A DNA stretch of 43,612 nt from Candidatus Nanopelagicales bacterium. Lineage in GTDB: Bacteria; Actinomycetota; Actinomycetes; S36-B12. Of the stretch, positions 24,336-34,309 are shown piece by piece. The DNA lies in contig JABAYF010000006.1 in NCBI GenBank assembly GCA_018609125.1, positions 1-43,612 on the forward strand, read 5' to 3'. Position 1 is the stretch's first letter. Every line of letters begins with the position of its first letter. The notes under the pieces were generated by a model. The model ran no database searches and was not told the DNA's origin. It saw only the letters and a list, made by a program, of their open reading frames with translations. The position numbers and the translations under genes are program-made.

Positions 24336-25501
24336 GGCGCTGCCTTTCGTAGTCGGTCTAACGCTTCAACAAGGGTGGGTTCAGCCTTGCAGAAGGCCCA
24401 CCGCAATGTTTGCGGGGTCGCAGGTGCACGACCGGCGTTGAGTAGCGGGATGACAGCGACACCGACATGCTCTGGCATCCACAGTGCTAGGTCATTGGCA
24501 TCGGTCACGCCATAGGGCCCTAGGTCTGAAGTTAAGAAATATGTGCCGTGAGATGGGTTGACGGTGAAGCCAATGTCAGTCAGGCCCGCGGTAAGTAGAT
24601 CGCGCCTGTGCTGCATAGACAATCGCAAACCCTCAAAGTATTCGTCTGGCAATGACAGTCCATAGGCGAAGGCATATTGGAATGGTCCGCCCGAAGCGAA
24701 AGAAAGGTGCTGGCGAATAGTGCGAACCGCGGCGATCAGGTGTGCCGGGCCACTCGCCCAACCGACCTTCCACCCGGTGAGGGAGAACATCTTCCCGCCG
24801 CTGCCAATGGTGATGGTGCGCTCAGCCATACCGGGGATGGTGGCCATGGGTACGTGCCGGTGCTGGTCGAACCATAGGTGCTCGTACACCTCATCGGAGA
24901 TCACGATGAGGTCGTTGTCCATCGCGATCTGCGCAATGGCAGCCATTTCGTCTCTGGTGAATACCGCACCTGTTGGATTGTGCGGTGAGTTAACCAGGAT
25001 AATTTTGGTGCGATCAGTGACCGCAGCTCGGACCGCATCTATGTTGGGGCGAAAATCTGGGGCACTTAAGGGCACATTGACCAAGCTGGCGCCAGCTAGA
25101 TCGATACCGGCGCCATATAGGTCGAACCAGGGTTGAAAAACAACCACTTCATCGCCGGACTCACACAGTGCCAGCAGGGTGGACTGAATGGCTTCACTCG
25201 CCCCAGTCGTGACCACCACGCCCAGATCTGGATCAACATCGATGTCGTAGAAGCGTTTCTGGTGATCTGCCACTGCTTGGCGAAGCTCTGGGATGCCCTG
25301 GGTTGGCGGATACTGGTTGCCGCGCCCCTCGCTGATGGCCTCGATCGCAGCCTCACGAATGTTTTCCGGGCCATCCTCATCGGGAAAACCCTGACCCAGA
25401 TTAATCGCCCCGGCCGCACGGGCCAGACCCGACATTTCCGCGAAAATACTGCGCGCGTGTGGCCGCATGCGGAGAACAAGCGGATTAGCAGGAGCAGACA
25501 T
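24332..25501 (-). CDS. Class I/II PLP-dependent aminotransferase
   Basis: The 389-residue enzyme resembles the DapC/kynurenine-aminotransferase group. It has N-L-G-Q-G-F-P near residue 34, N-S-P-H-N-P-T-G (171-178), Asp203 and Tyr206 in S-D-E-V-Y, and the Schiff-base Lys237 in S-G-G-K. Succinyl-diaminopimelate or another keto acid could be the substrate; the sequence does not decide. It is the first gene of a three-gene operon with rpiB and the class III aminotransferase. TACGCT lies exactly six bases before ATG 25501, giving a leaderless start. Confidence 0.92.
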   Translation of the reverse strand: MSAPANPLVLRMRPHARSIFAEMSGLARAAGAINLGQGFPDEDGPENIREAAIEAISEGRGNQYPPTQGIPELRQAVADHQKRFYDIDVDPDLGVVVTTGASEAIQSTLLALCESGDEVVVFQPWFDLYGAGIDLAGASLVNVPLSAPDFRPNIDAVRAAVTDRTKIILVNSPHNPTGAVFTRDEMAAIAQIAMDNDLIVISDEVYEHLWFDQHRHVPMATIPGMAERTITIGSGGKMFSLTGWKVGWASGPAHLIAAVRTIRQHLSFASGGPFQYAFAYGLSLPDEYFEGLRLSMQHRRDLLTAGLTDIGFTVNPSHGTYFLTSDLGPYGVTDANDLALWMPEHVGVAVIPLLNAGRAPATPQTLRWAFCKAEPTLVEALDRLRKAAP

Positions 25502-25507
25502 AGGCCC

Positions 25508-25513
25508 AGCGTA
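25508..25513 (-). promoter_or_regulatory. Leaderless -10 box of the class I/II aminotransferase operon
   Basis: TACGCT (minus strand) fits TANNNT and ends exactly six bases before ATG 25501. Confidence 0.5.
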
Positions 25514-25524
25514 GTGGGATGAGG

Positions 25525-25530
25525 CAAGAT
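25525..25530 (+). promoter_or_regulatory. Candidate leaderless -10 box of the DUF6941-like gene
   Basis: CAAGAT ends exactly six bases before ATG 25537. The first base departs from TANNNT. It lies only 11 bases from the opposing -10 box of the aminotransferase gene. Confidence 0.35.
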
Positions 25531-25536
25531 AACCCC

Positions 25537-26007
25537 ATGCCCTCGATTGAGTTCGTCTCCCTTGCCCACCACGCCGAAGCGATCAACGGTCTGCTCTACC
25601 TGCAGGGTGCGGGTTGGACCGATGTGGATCAGCCCTTCGATGCCAATGGGAATGCCGGCACTGTGCACCTCGGCATTGGCGTGAGTCTGCTTATCGGCTG
25701 GAACGACACCAATCGGAGTTTCCCCCTCACCATCATCGTTGAGCACGAAGATGGTGAGGAGCTATTCAAGGTCGAGGGAGAGGTTGAAGCTGGCCGCCCT
25801 GCTGGTTCAACACCCGGAGCCGACATTCGCAGTGTGTTGGCCGTCGGCGGAGAGGTCCAATTTGGCCGCCCCGGTGGCTACGTCGTACGGGCGACGGTGG
25901 GCGGTGACGACGGTGGCAGCACTCGCACCGTCCAATTCCGGGTGGCGTTTCCCGCCCATTTTGTGCCACCGGGGCAGGGCCCGGCGGATTTCACACTGCC
26001 GGAGTAA
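25537..26007 (+). CDS. DUF6941-like conserved actinobacterial protein
   Basis: The 156-residue protein resembles DUF6941 proteins, small beta-rich actinobacterial proteins of unknown function. Near the N-terminus it has the family-like pattern L-A-H-H-A-E-A-I-N-G-L-L-Y-L-Q-G-A-G-W (about 7-25). It continues with alternating strands and an acidic patch (E-H-E-D-G-E-E). No signal peptide or catalytic motif is seen. ATG 25537 fits the family start; an upstream frame extends to 25519. The gene is divergent from the aminotransferase, and its last 17 bases overlap the end of the heparinase-like gene on the other strand. Confidence 0.75.
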   Translation: MPSIEFVSLAHHAEAINGLLYLQGAGWTDVDQPFDANGNAGTVHLGIGVSLLIGWNDTNRSFPLTIIVEHEDGEELFKVEGEVEAGRPAGSTPGADIRSVLAVGGEVQFGRPGGYVVRATVGGDDGGSTRTVQFRVAFPAHFVPPGQGPADFTLPE

Positions 26008-27637
26008 CGATCGTGTAGGCGTCCGTGACGTGATCCCACACCAGGGTGCCCTGTTGGCGACTCGCCATCACAACTGTTTTCATCGTGACATCTTTACCAC
26101 GGGTTCCGCACGCCAACGACATAGCCGTGTGTGCTTTGCGTCGTTGCGGAAACATTTCCACCGACCATACGGCCGGGCGTACTGTGCGAGTCGCGTGACA
26201 GGCAACATAGAGCCATACACCGTCAGGGTGCATCGCAATCGGATCCTGCCAGCTGGTTGCATCAACACGCTGCCAGGCAGGGTCTAGTTGCCACCGCTGC
26301 AGCCATCGCATCGCGAAACGACTCACACCAGAATCCTCCACCCGCAGCACGGGTTCGGTGAGCGATACAGACACTTGCCTAGTCCGTACAATGTCCTTGT
26401 ACCGGGTCCTTAACCGGAAGGAATCGACACCGTCAATCGAGGGTGTTCGACTAGCAATGGTGGGTGCGCGCATTGAGCGTCCTTCAGGCACGAACACGCT
26501 GTGTGATTCTGTGCCACGCGCCCGCGCAAATCGCTGATCGCGCTTCTTGTCAAACAGACCCGGGTCAGAAAACACCGGAACTCCCAGGGCGTACCAGGTG
26601 AGTGAACCATGATCGCTATGTCCGTGCCCTTTGCGTCGAGGGCCGAATCGTAGGGTGTAGTGAATGTCGGAGTCATCAACCGATGCCTCCGCACCAACAC
26701 TTCGGTTAGCCGCCCAACCTCGTGCCTTGCACCACAGCGAAAAATCCGAAAGCTCCTGTGCGGCAAGCCGTTGTGATTGATCGCTTTGATTTCCATCACC
26801 GATCGATTCCAGCACACCATCGGGTCGAGTGAGGGCGGAAATCGCTCGTTCGCCGGCAATAATTGCACCTCCCATGGCTTGTGCATCGGTGTCGTCCAGG
26901 CTGCGCATGGCACGCCGCCAGGTCTTCAGGTTGAGCAAGTGATAAGCGGTGGACTGCTCAACCGACATACCGCAGGCACTGAACACGAAATCCGCATCCG
27001 CCTTCATGCGGGCGATAGCCAGGTCACGCCACAGCGGCACATCAAATGTTTCGGCAGAGTCAAGCAGAACCAGATTGGCCAGCACGCCCAGATTGTGCGG
27101 TTGATCTAGGGGGCGGCCTCGGTAGCGCTCGGAGTCAAGATTTGCCGCAACGAGTTCATCCATCGCCGGACGCAGACGTTCATCTCCGGTGATTTCAAAC
27201 AGACAATTGACCGCGCCCTGTCGAATCCGCAGCGCACCGGCGGTCCAGCCAGTCGCGCGGAGAGTGGCGTTGTCTACCAAACCACCAGCATCTGGCAGCG
27301 CCAGATCTCGCTTCAACATGAGGTCAACCGCGTCTACTCCGGCTAGCTGCGCTGGTATGAGCCACTGCATCCCGTGAAACCGATTATTCCACGTGTTGTC
27401 GACTTCATCGAACAACGCCCAGGTCGCCCCCGGCCCGTCCACAATCACTTCACGGTCATCAAGGAACAGCACACCCCGGGTCGTCAACTTACTTACATCC
27501 ATGTCGAAGCGCTCAACGGCAGCGAGGCTGCTGCGACACATTGCAGGCAGCGAAACGGCAGCCGAAGACGAAACTGGCGATGCCAGCAGACCGGCACACA
27601 TCGCCGCCGCCAACACACCCGCCTGGGACAACCTCAC
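25991..27637 (-). CDS. Secreted heparinase II/III-like protein
   Basis: The 548-residue protein starts with a signal peptide (A-A-A-M-C-A-G-L-L-A-S-P core). An alpha-helical region like the alpha/alpha toroid of polysaccharide lyases follows (about 60-290), including Q-P-H-N-L-G-V-L-A-N. The beta-rich C-terminal domain has the heparinase II/III signature G-H-G-H-S-D-H-G-S-L-T-W-Y (about 333-345). Related proteins cleave uronic-acid polysaccharides; some are structural relatives without proven activity. GTG 27637 has TAACGT exactly six bases upstream, so it appears to have its own leaderless promoter in the 32-base gap after clpB. Its 3' end overlaps the DUF6941-like gene. Confidence 0.85.
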   Translation of the reverse strand: MRLSQAGVLAAAMCAGLLASPVSSSAAVSLPAMCRSSLAAVERFDMDVSKLTTRGVLFLDDREVIVDGPGATWALFDEVDNTWNNRFHGMQWLIPAQLAGVDAVDLMLKRDLALPDAGGLVDNATLRATGWTAGALRIRQGAVNCLFEITGDERLRPAMDELVAANLDSERYRGRPLDQPHNLGVLANLVLLDSAETFDVPLWRDLAIARMKADADFVFSACGMSVEQSTAYHLLNLKTWRRAMRSLDDTDAQAMGGAIIAGERAISALTRPDGVLESIGDGNQSDQSQRLAAQELSDFSLWCKARGWAANRSVGAEASVDDSDIHYTLRFGPRRKGHGHSDHGSLTWYALGVPVFSDPGLFDKKRDQRFARARGTESHSVFVPEGRSMRAPTIASRTPSIDGVDSFRLRTRYKDIVRTRQVSVSLTEPVLRVEDSGVSRFAMRWLQRWQLDPAWQRVDATSWQDPIAMHPDGVWLYVACHATRTVRPAVWSVEMFPQRRKAHTAMSLACGTRGKDVTMKTVVMASRQQGTLVWDHVTDAYTIVTPAV

Positions 27638-27643
27638 CCCTGC

Positions 27644-27649
27644 ACGTTA
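27644..27649 (-). promoter_or_regulatory. Leaderless -10 box of the heparinase-like gene
   Basis: TAACGT (minus strand) fits TANNNT and ends exactly six bases before GTG 27637, in the short gap downstream of clpB. Confidence 0.5.
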
Positions 27650-27669
27650 CGGGCGTGACCGGCGAAGCG

Positions 27670-30252
27670 TTACCGCTGGGTGGTCACCCGCAATCGCTCA
27701 CCATCAGCGGCGGTGGAAATCTCAACCGTGTCGCCATCGTGCACGGCCCCGGCCAAAATCTCTTTGGCTAACGGATCACCGATCGCGGTCTGGACGAGTC
27801 GGCGCAGGGGTCGAGCGCCATAGGCCGGATCGAAACCCTTGTTTACCAGCCAAGCCTTGGCATCTGCACTCATCTGAAGACTGATCCGCCGATCTGCCAG
27901 CCGTTGCTGCAACTGATCGACCTGAAGGTCAGCGATCTTTTCTAGCTCGGCGCGGTCAAGTGGCTCGAACATGACCATGGCGTCTAGTCGGTTCAAAAAC
28001 TCTGGTCGGAATTGTTGACGAACCACACTGAGCGCCTGTTCTTTGCGCTCATGGAACGGCACCGACACGTCGATGAGGTACTGGGAGCCAAGATTGGAGG
28101 TCAGGATCAAGATGGCGTTGCGGAAGTCGACCGTGCGACCCTGCCCGTCGGTGAGGCGGCCGTCGTCAAGCACCTGCAGCAAGATGTCGAACACCTCGGG
28201 GTGCGCCTTCTCCACCTCATCGAGCAGGATCACCGAATAGGGCCGCCGGCGCACTGCTTCGGTGAGCTGACCCCCCTCTTCGTAGCCCACATAGCCGGGA
28301 GGAGCACCCACCAGACGCGACACGGAATGCTTCTCGGAGTATTCACTCATGTCGATGCGCACCATGGAACGCTCATCGTCGAATAGAAACTCTGCCAACG
28401 CTTTTGCCAGTTCGGTCTTACCCACACCGGTGGGCCCGAGAAAGAGAAAGGACCCCGTCGGACGATTCGGGTCAGCGACTCCGGCCCTGCTTCGCCGGAC
28501 CGCATCGCTTACTTCGCGTACCGCTTCGGCTTGGCCCACCACGCGCTGGTCGAGATAACTTTCCATCCGCAGTAACTTCTCCGACTCGCCCTCAAGCAGG
28601 CGTCCAGCCGGAATACCGGTCCACGTTGCAACAACCTCGGCGATGTCATCAGCGGTTACCTCTTCTTGCACCATGGACGATTCACGCGCATTGGTTTCCG
28701 CCGAGACTCGTTGCAGTTCCTCTTCAAACTTCGGAATTTCGCCGTACAGGATGCGCGATGCCTGTTCAAAGTCGCCGGCGCGCTGGGCTTTATCGGCCAC
28801 TGCGCGCAGATCATCGATGAGGACCTTCAGTTCACCGATGCGATCAAGCCCGGCCTTTTCGGTGTCCCACTTAGACCGCAGGCCACCAAGTTCTTCTTCC
28901 TTATCGGCTATCTCGGCACGCAGTTTGGCTAGTCGAGCCACCGAGGCCTCATCAGTTTCCTTCGACACCGCAAGTTCTTCCATGCGCAGGCGATCAACCT
29001 GGCGCTGCAGCACGTCAATTTCAACCGGAGAGGAATCGATCTCCATGCGCAGGCGAGCAGCCGATTCGTCCATCAGGTCGATGGCCTTATCGGGTAGGAA
29101 GCGCGCGGTGATGTAGCGGTCTGACAGCGTCGCGGCGGCCACCAGAGCGCTATCTGCAATGACCACCTTGTGGTGGGCCTCGTACTTTTCTTTGATTCCA
29201 CGCAAGATTGCGATGGTGTCTTCGACACTGGGTTGATCGACAAGCACCTGCTGGAAACGACGCTCCAGTGCGGCATCTTTTTCGATGTACTCCCGATATT
29301 CATCGAGGGTGGTGGCACCAATCATGCGCAGTTCACCACGAGCCAACATGGGTTTCAACATGTTTCCGGCATCCATTGCCGAATCCCCGCCAGCGCCTGC
29401 ACCAACAACCGTGTGTAGCTCATCAATGAACGTGACTACCTGGCCGTCACTGTCTTTGATCTCGTCAAGCACCGCCTTCAGGCGCTCTTCAAACTCGCCG
29501 CGATACTTCGCACCCGCTACCATGGCACCAAGGTCAAGGGAAATCAGTGTTTTTCCCTGCAGGGAAGTGGGTACGTCGCCTTCCACCATGCGACGGGCCA
29601 AGCCTTCCACCACTGCGGTCTTGCCCACGCCGGGATCACCGATGAGCACCGGGTTGTTCTTAGTGCGCCTGGACAAGACCTGAACGGTGCGCCGAATCTC
29701 TTCGTCGCGACCAATAACCGGATCGATCTTGCCCTCCCGCGCCCGGGCGGTGAGATCAACACCGTACTTTTCTAGTGCCTGGAAGGTGCCTTCTGGGTCA
29801 GGTGATGTCACGCGCGCTCCTCCTCGGAGTCGATTGAGTTCGTCAAGCAAAGCCTCAGGGGTTGCACCCGCACGGATCAAGCGATCCGCACAGTCTGGCT
29901 TGCTCGCCAGGCCAATGAGTAGGTGTTCAGTACTCACGTATTCATCGCCGCGTTCACTGGCCACGGATCGAGCAACTTCGATTACGGCATACGACAGGGC
30001 GCTGAGTTGAGGTGCTGAAACGGTTGCACCACTGGCGCTGGGCAGTGACTGCACCGCAGTTCGAACACTGTCAGTCATGGCTCGAACGTCAATGCCCATG
30101 GCTGCTAGCAGTGCCGTGGCGATGCCCTCGCCCTGTTGAAGCAGGGAATCAAGAATGTGTAGAGGCGCAACCTGGGCATTACCTTGCGCAGCAGCCAACC
30201 GCACCGAGGCGCCCAGGGCCTCCTGCGCCCGCGTCGTAAATTGAATATCCAT
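27670..30252 (-). CDS. clpB: ClpB disaggregase (Hsp104 family)
   Basis: The 860-residue protein has the full ClpB layout: an N-terminal Clp repeat domain (about 1-145), AAA+ module 1 with G-D-P-G-V-G-K-T, a coiled-coil middle domain (about 405-525), AAA+ module 2 with G-P-T-G-V-G-K-T, and the C-terminal small domain with [11 protein letters not shown]. The substrate-pore loops K-Y-R-G and G-Y-V-G are present. It pulls apart aggregated proteins together with DnaK. ATG 30252 matches the family start (M-D-I-Q-F-T); a TTG at 30261 is less likely. It is the last gene of the dnaK-hspR operon, 35 bases after hspR, with no HAIR operator of its own visible. Confidence 0.97.
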   Translation of the reverse strand: MDIQFTTRAQEALGASVRLAAAQGNAQVAPLHILDSLLQQGEGIATALLAAMGIDVRAMTDSVRTAVQSLPSASGATVSAPQLSALSYAVIEVARSVASERGDEYVSTEHLLIGLASKPDCADRLIRAGATPEALLDELNRLRGGARVTSPDPEGTFQALEKYGVDLTARAREGKIDPVIGRDEEIRRTVQVLSRRTKNNPVLIGDPGVGKTAVVEGLARRMVEGDVPTSLQGKTLISLDLGAMVAGAKYRGEFEERLKAVLDEIKDSDGQVVTFIDELHTVVGAGAGGDSAMDAGNMLKPMLARGELRMIGATTLDEYREYIEKDAALERRFQQVLVDQPSVEDTIAILRGIKEKYEAHHKVVIADSALVAAATLSDRYITARFLPDKAIDLMDESAARLRMEIDSSPVEIDVLQRQVDRLRMEELAVSKETDEASVARLAKLRAEIADKEEELGGLRSKWDTEKAGLDRIGELKVLIDDLRAVADKAQRAGDFEQASRILYGEIPKFEEELQRVSAETNARESSMVQEEVTADDIAEVVATWTGIPAGRLLEGESEKLLRMESYLDQRVVGQAEAVREVSDAVRRSRAGVADPNRPTGSFLFLGPTGVGKTELAKALAEFLFDDERSMVRIDMSEYSEKHSVSRLVGAPPGYVGYEEGGQLTEAVRRRPYSVILLDEVEKAHPEVFDILLQVLDDGRLTDGQGRTVDFRNAILILTSNLGSQYLIDVSVPFHERKEQALSVVRQQFRPEFLNRLDAMVMFEPLDRAELEKIADLQVDQLQQRLADRRISLQMSADAKAWLVNKGFDPAYGARPLRRLVQTAIGDPLAKEILAGAVHDGDTVEISTAADGERLRVTTQR

Positions 30253-30287
30253 GTTGTGCAACTACTTTCTTATACGTTTCGATCAGG

Positions 30288-30623
30288 CTAGGCCCGGCGG
30301 CGGCGCCTGGGGTTCCAGAGCACAAGAGCGGTTGAGGGTCGGTCCTCGCGTAGTTGGCTCAGTTCACCCTGAAGGCGATCACGTTCTGCCTCGAGCTGGA
30401 GGACACGTTGGATACCGGCGAGGTTAACTCCTTCAGCGGAGAGTTCAGCAATCTCGCGGAGTCGAAGAACATCACGCATGCTGTATAGCCGATTTCGGCC
30501 GTTGGCACGCTGCGGAGACACCAAACCTAATCGGTCGTACTGACGCAGGGTTTGCGGATGCAACTCACTGAGTTGAGACGCCACTGAGATTGCATACACC
30601 GGGGTTTCTTCGTTGTGTTCCAT
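30288..30623 (-). CDS. hspR: HspR, MerR-type heat-shock repressor
   Basis: The 111-residue protein has an N-terminal MerR helix-turn-helix (A-S-Q-L-S-E-L-H-P-Q-T-L-R-Q-Y-D-R-L-G-L), a coiled coil (about 80-100) and the short Arg-rich C-terminus after A-L-V-L-W-N-P that is typical of actinobacterial HspR. HspR binds HAIR operators with DnaK as co-repressor, and a HAIR site is present in the dnaK promoter here. ATG 30623 is chosen over the upstream extension to 30686, which overlaps dnaJ. It begins four bases after the dnaJ stop. Confidence 0.95.
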   Translation of the reverse strand: MEHNEETPVYAISVASQLSELHPQTLRQYDRLGLVSPQRANGRNRLYSMRDVLRLREIAELSAEGVNLAGIQRVLQLEAERDRLQGELSQLREDRPSTALVLWNPRRRRRA

Positions 30624-30627
30624 GCGT

Positions 30628-31788
30628 CTACTTCTTTTCCACCGAGGCGAGGAGTTGTTCGCGTGGATCACCCTGGTCGGACGCATCAGCGAATGCGATC
30701 AGCGCTGCGCGAGAAGCATCATCGAGGGCAGTAGGAACAACCACATCAACAGCAGCGAGGAGGTCGCCCTTTGTGCCGTCCTTGCGTGTTACGCCGCGCC
30801 CGCGCACCCGAAAGGTCCGGCCGTTGGCTGTGCCCGCAGGGATCTTCAAGGTGACGGTTGAGCCGTCAGTGTTGGGCACCTTGATGTTCGCCCCGAGCAC
30901 CGCCTCGGCGAAGGTCAACGGGACGGTCACCGTGAGGTTATCGCCCTTGCGGGTGAACACCGGATGAGCCGTGACATGCACGACCACGAAGAGGTCTCCG
31001 TTGGGTCCGCCGCGTTCACCGGGTGCACCTTTTCCTTTGAGACGAATACGTGAACCGTCTTTTACCCCGGCCGGAATGCGTGCCTGCACTGTTCGCGACG
31101 ACACTCCACGCCCAGATCCCTGACAGGTGGTGCAGGGATCGTCAACGATGAGTCCCCGACCATGGCAGGTAGGGCAAGGCTCCGCGAACGCAAAACCGCC
31201 AGCATTTCGCGCTGTCTGACCAGAGCCCTCACACGTCGGGCACAGGTGTGGCACCGTGCCGGCTCGAGCACCGGTTCCGCTGCACACCGTGCAGGCACCA
31301 TCGCTAGACAGCCGTAACGGCACGGTGACACCGTCGAGTGCCTCCTTGAAAGCCAGTGTGATTTCACTTTCCAAATCTGCTCCGCGACGGGGTGCAGCCT
31401 GGGCTCGGCGTCCACTTCGACCACCGCGACCACGCGAGAAAATATCGCCGAGCAGGTCGCCAAAGTCGGCGTCTTGACCACCGAACATGTCGGAGAAATC
31501 GTAATTTCCACCGCCGCCACGCGTGCCACCTGCGCCGCCACCGAAACCACCACCGGCAAACAGTTCCCGCGCCTCGTCGTATTCCTTGCGCGTTTTGTCG
31601 TCTGAGAGAACGTCGTATGCCTCAGACGCCTCTTTGAAACGATCCTCGGCAGTCTTGTTTCCGGGGTTCTTATCGGGGTGAAACTCCCGTGCAAGTTTGC
31701 GATAGGACTTCTTCAGTTCATCGCTGGATGCAGACTTCGATACACCAAGAACTTTGTAGAAATCCTTATCTACCCAATCCTTGTTCAT
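30628..31788 (-). CDS. dnaJ: DnaJ co-chaperone (type I)
   Basis: The 386-residue protein has a J domain with the H-P-D tripeptide at residues 37-39. A Gly-rich segment follows, then four zinc-finger repeats of CxxCxGxG type (C-S-G-T-G, C-E-G-S-G, C-H-G-R-G, C-Q-G-S-G) and the C-terminal substrate-binding domains. It stimulates DnaK ATPase and delivers clients. It follows grpE by three bases in the heat-shock operon. Confidence 0.96.
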   Translation of the reverse strand: MNKDWVDKDFYKVLGVSKSASSDELKKSYRKLAREFHPDKNPGNKTAEDRFKEASEAYDVLSDDKTRKEYDEARELFAGGGFGGGAGGTRGGGGNYDFSDMFGGQDADFGDLLGDIFSRGRGGRSGRRAQAAPRRGADLESEITLAFKEALDGVTVPLRLSSDGACTVCSGTGARAGTVPHLCPTCEGSGQTARNAGGFAFAEPCPTCHGRGLIVDDPCTTCQGSGRGVSSRTVQARIPAGVKDGSRIRLKGKGAPGERGGPNGDLFVVVHVTAHPVFTRKGDNLTVTVPLTFAEAVLGANIKVPNTDGSTVTLKIPAGTANGRTFRVRGRGVTRKDGTKGDLLAAVDVVVPTALDDASRAALIAFADASDQGDPREQLLASVEKK

Positions 31789-31791
31789 GCA

Positions 31792-32277
31792 TCACGCTCC
31801 AGCAACGGCCACTCGCGCCGGACGCAATACTCGCCCGCCATGTCGGTAGCCGGGTTGATAGACGCTGGCCACTGTGGGTTCACTGACGCCCTCGCGTTCT
31901 TCACTGGTTAATGCCTCATGTTCTTGGGGATCGAAGGGATCATCGACGGTCCCGTACCGCTCCAGACCGAGGCGTTCAACGATCTGCTCGAGGTTTTCGC
32001 TGACCGCCTTAAACGCACCGGTCAGTTCACCGTGTTCACGCGCTCGATCAATATCGTCAAGGACCGGAAGTAACTCGGCCAGCGTCATGCCAATAATGCT
32101 GATCCGAGCCGCTTCCCGATCTCGATCGACGCGCTTACGGTAGTTGGCATACTCCGCGTGAACGCGACGAAGATCATCGGTGAGTTCAGCAACTTTGGCT
32201 TCAACCTCATCGATTTCAACCTCGAGCTCTTCAGCTACGCCCTCCGGCGCGGAGTCGTTCATGTCTTCGCCCGTCAC
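31792..32277 (-). CDS. grpE: GrpE nucleotide-exchange factor
   Basis: The 161-residue protein has an acidic N-terminal coiled coil ([12 protein letters not shown]) leading into the GrpE core ([11 protein letters not shown]). The beta-domain region [10 protein letters not shown] and Y-Q-P-G-Y are conserved. It releases ADP from DnaK. GTG 32277 overlaps the dnaK stop as GTGA; ATG 32262 is an alternative that would remove five residues. Confidence 0.94.
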   Translation of the reverse strand: MTGEDMNDSAPEGVAEELEVEIDEVEAKVAELTDDLRRVHAEYANYRKRVDRDREAARISIIGMTLAELLPVLDDIDRAREHGELTGAFKAVSENLEQIVERLGLERYGTVDDPFDPQEHEALTSEEREGVSEPTVASVYQPGYRHGGRVLRPARVAVAGA

Positions 32278-34118
32278 TTCTGTTCGTCAGTGGTTTCGTC
32301 GTCCACGATTTCTGCATCGACAACATCGTCTTCTGCCATATCGGCTTCAGCCTCGGCTGCACCTTCGCCACCCGCTGACTGCTGAGCCGTGGCATACATG
32401 GCTGCACCCAGTGTCTGACTTGCCTGTGCCACCTTGTCTGTGGCGCTCTTCATGCCCTCAAGATCATTGGCTTCAATAGCCTTCTTCAGTTCATCAAGTG
32501 GACCATCAACATTTGCCTTGGCATCGGCAGGGATCTGCTCCTCGTTGTCCTTGAGGAACTTCTCTGTCTGGTACACCAGCGCCTCAGCGGTGTTCTTGAC
32601 CTCAATCTCTTCGCGTAGACGCTTGTCCTCGTCAGCGTGCTGCTCTGCTTCACGCATCATGCGGTCAATGTCATCCTTGCTCAGCGCACTTCCACCGCTG
32701 ATGGTCATCGACTGTTCCTTGCCCGTGGCCGTGTCCTTGGCAGCGACGTGAACGATGCCGTTGGCATCAATATCGAAGGTCACCTCGATCTGCGGAATGC
32801 CGCGGGGTGCGGGAGGCAGGCCGGTGAGCTCGAAAGTGCCAAGCTGCTTGTTGTACGCCGCCATCTCACGCTCACCCTGGTACACCTGAATCAACACGCT
32901 GGGCTGATTGTCGTCGGCTGTGGTGAATGTTTCGCTGCGCTTCGTTGGGATAGTTGTGTTGCGCTCAATCAGTTTGGTCATCACTCCACCCTTGGTTTCG
33001 ATGCCCAGGGAAAGCGGCGTGACGTCGAGAAGGAGAACGTCTTTTACCTCACCCTTGAGTACACCGGCCTGAAGTGCTGCACCGACGGCAACAACTTCGT
33101 CGGGGTTGACCCCCTTGTTGGGCTCTTTGCCAGTGAGTTCCTTCACCGATTCGGCAACGGCGGGCATGCGCGTGGAACCGCCAACGAGAACCACCTGGTC
33201 GATGTCGGCCAACTTAATGCCAGCATCGCGCACAACCGATTCGAAGGGCTTCTTCGTACGGTCAAGAAGATCGCGCGTCAACTGTTCGAACTGTGCGCGA
33301 CTGAGGCTTTCGTCGAGGTGCAGCGGGCCGTCAGCGCCGGCGGTGATGTAGGGCAGGTTGATGGAGGTTTGCATCGAGCTAGACAGTTCAATCTTGGCTT
33401 TCTCTGCAGCCTCACGAAGGCGCTGCATGGCCATTTTGTCTTTGCTCAGGTCAATGCCGTGGCCGTTCTTAAACTGGCCGACCATCCACTCGACAATCTT
33501 GTCGTCCCAGTCGTCGCCACCGAGGTTGTTGTCACCGCTGGTCGCTTTGACCTCAACGACGCCGTCGCCGATTTCTAGCAGTGACACGTCGAAGGTGCCA
33601 CCACCAAGGTCGAAGACGAGAATTGTCTGCTCTTCGTCACCCTTATCTAAGCCATAGGCGAGTGCGGCTGAGGTGGGCTCGTTAATAATGCGCAGCACGT
33701 TCAGACCTGCGATTTCGCCGGCCTCCTTCGTGGCCTGACGCTGGGCGTCGGAGAAGTAGGCGGGCACGGTAATGACGGCGTCGTTGACGGTGTCGCCAAG
33801 GTAGGCCTCGGCATCACGCTTGAGTTTCATCAGCGTACGTGCGCTGATTTCCTGAGCGGTGTAGGCCTTGCCATCAATGTCAGTGGTCCAGTTGGTGCCG
33901 ATATGGCGCTTCACTGAACGAATGGTGCGGTCCACGTTGGTCACCGCTTGGCGCTTGGCAACCTCACCGACGAGCACCTCGCCGTTCTTCGCGAAGGCGA
34001 CAACCGAGGGGGTGGTGCGGGCGCCTTCTGCGTTGGTGATGACGACGGGATCGCCGCCTTCTAGGACAGACACGACGGAGTTGGTCGTGCCTAGGTCGAT
34101 GCCGACTGCTCGGGCCAT
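32274..34118 (-). CDS. dnaK: DnaK (Hsp70)
   Basis: The 614-residue chaperone begins [13 protein letters not shown], the actinobacterial DnaK N-terminus. Its ATPase domain has [13 protein letters not shown] and [10 protein letters not shown]. The substrate domain follows, and the acidic tail contains [11 protein letters not shown] 34118 has GAAGGA about nine bases upstream. The frame open to 34187 runs through the promoter and is not coding. It is the first gene of a five-gene heat-shock operon. Confidence 0.97.
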   Translation of the reverse strand: MARAVGIDLGTTNSVVSVLEGGDPVVITNAEGARTTPSVVAFAKNGEVLVGEVAKRQAVTNVDRTIRSVKRHIGTNWTTDIDGKAYTAQEISARTLMKLKRDAEAYLGDTVNDAVITVPAYFSDAQRQATKEAGEIAGLNVLRIINEPTSAALAYGLDKGDEEQTILVFDLGGGTFDVSLLEIGDGVVEVKATSGDNNLGGDDWDDKIVEWMVGQFKNGHGIDLSKDKMAMQRLREAAEKAKIELSSSMQTSINLPYITAGADGPLHLDESLSRAQFEQLTRDLLDRTKKPFESVVRDAGIKLADIDQVVLVGGSTRMPAVAESVKELTGKEPNKGVNPDEVVAVGAALQAGVLKGEVKDVLLLDVTPLSLGIETKGGVMTKLIERNTTIPTKRSETFTTADDNQPSVLIQVYQGEREMAAYNKQLGTFELTGLPPAPRGIPQIEVTFDIDANGIVHVAAKDTATGKEQSMTISGGSALSKDDIDRMMREAEQHADEDKRLREEIEVKNTAEALVYQTEKFLKDNEEQIPADAKANVDGPLDELKKAIEANDLEGMKSATDKVAQASQTLGAAMYATAQQSAGGEGAAEAEADMAEDDVVDAEIVDDETTDEQK

Positions 34119-34158
34119 CAGGGGTTTCCTTCTTTCTTGAGCTGTTAGGGATATCTTT

Positions 34159-34187
34159 AGTATGCACTTATTACTTTCTTGAGTCAA
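34159..34187 (-). promoter_or_regulatory. dnaK: dnaK operon promoter (-35 and -10)
   Basis: On the minus strand TTGACT (34182-34187) is separated by 17 bases from CATACT (34159-34164), a near-consensus housekeeping promoter. The leader to ATG 34118 is about 35 bases and contains an SD sequence. The -35 lies inside the HAIR operator. Confidence 0.75.
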
Positions 34188-34198
34188 GTCGGCTCAAG
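34178..34198. promoter_or_regulatory. HAIR operator (HspR binding site)
   Basis: CTTGAGT-N7-GCTCAAG matches the HspR-associated inverted repeat CTTGAGT-N7-ACTCAAG at 13 of 14 fixed positions. It covers the -35 of the dnaK promoter, so bound HspR would block RNA polymerase. This is the only HAIR-like site I see in the window. Confidence 0.85.
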
Positions 34199-34297
34199 TC
34201 TTATGCAATCGGGTGGATTAGTTACCTGACAGGCGACAAGGACTTAAATATCGGACGTTAAATGACGGTGCGGGGAGCCGTCTTGGCAAACGAGCGT

Positions 34298-34303
34298 TAC
34301 CCT
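34298..34303 (+). promoter_or_regulatory. Leaderless -10 box of the iron-sulfur reductase gene
   Basis: TACCCT ends exactly six bases before ATG 34310. It supports that start over the open extension to 34262. Confidence 0.5.
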
Positions 34304-34309
34304 GACCCC

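Noticed and set aside
32637..33578. Long plus-strand frame (313 codons) inside dnaK
   Set aside because: It is a shadow of the highly conserved dnaK coding strand. Such antisense frames in dnaK genes come from codon bias and have no start signal here.
34119..34187. Upstream extension of dnaK
   Set aside because: It would translate through the -10 and -35 boxes and the HAIR operator; the conserved protein begins at 34118.
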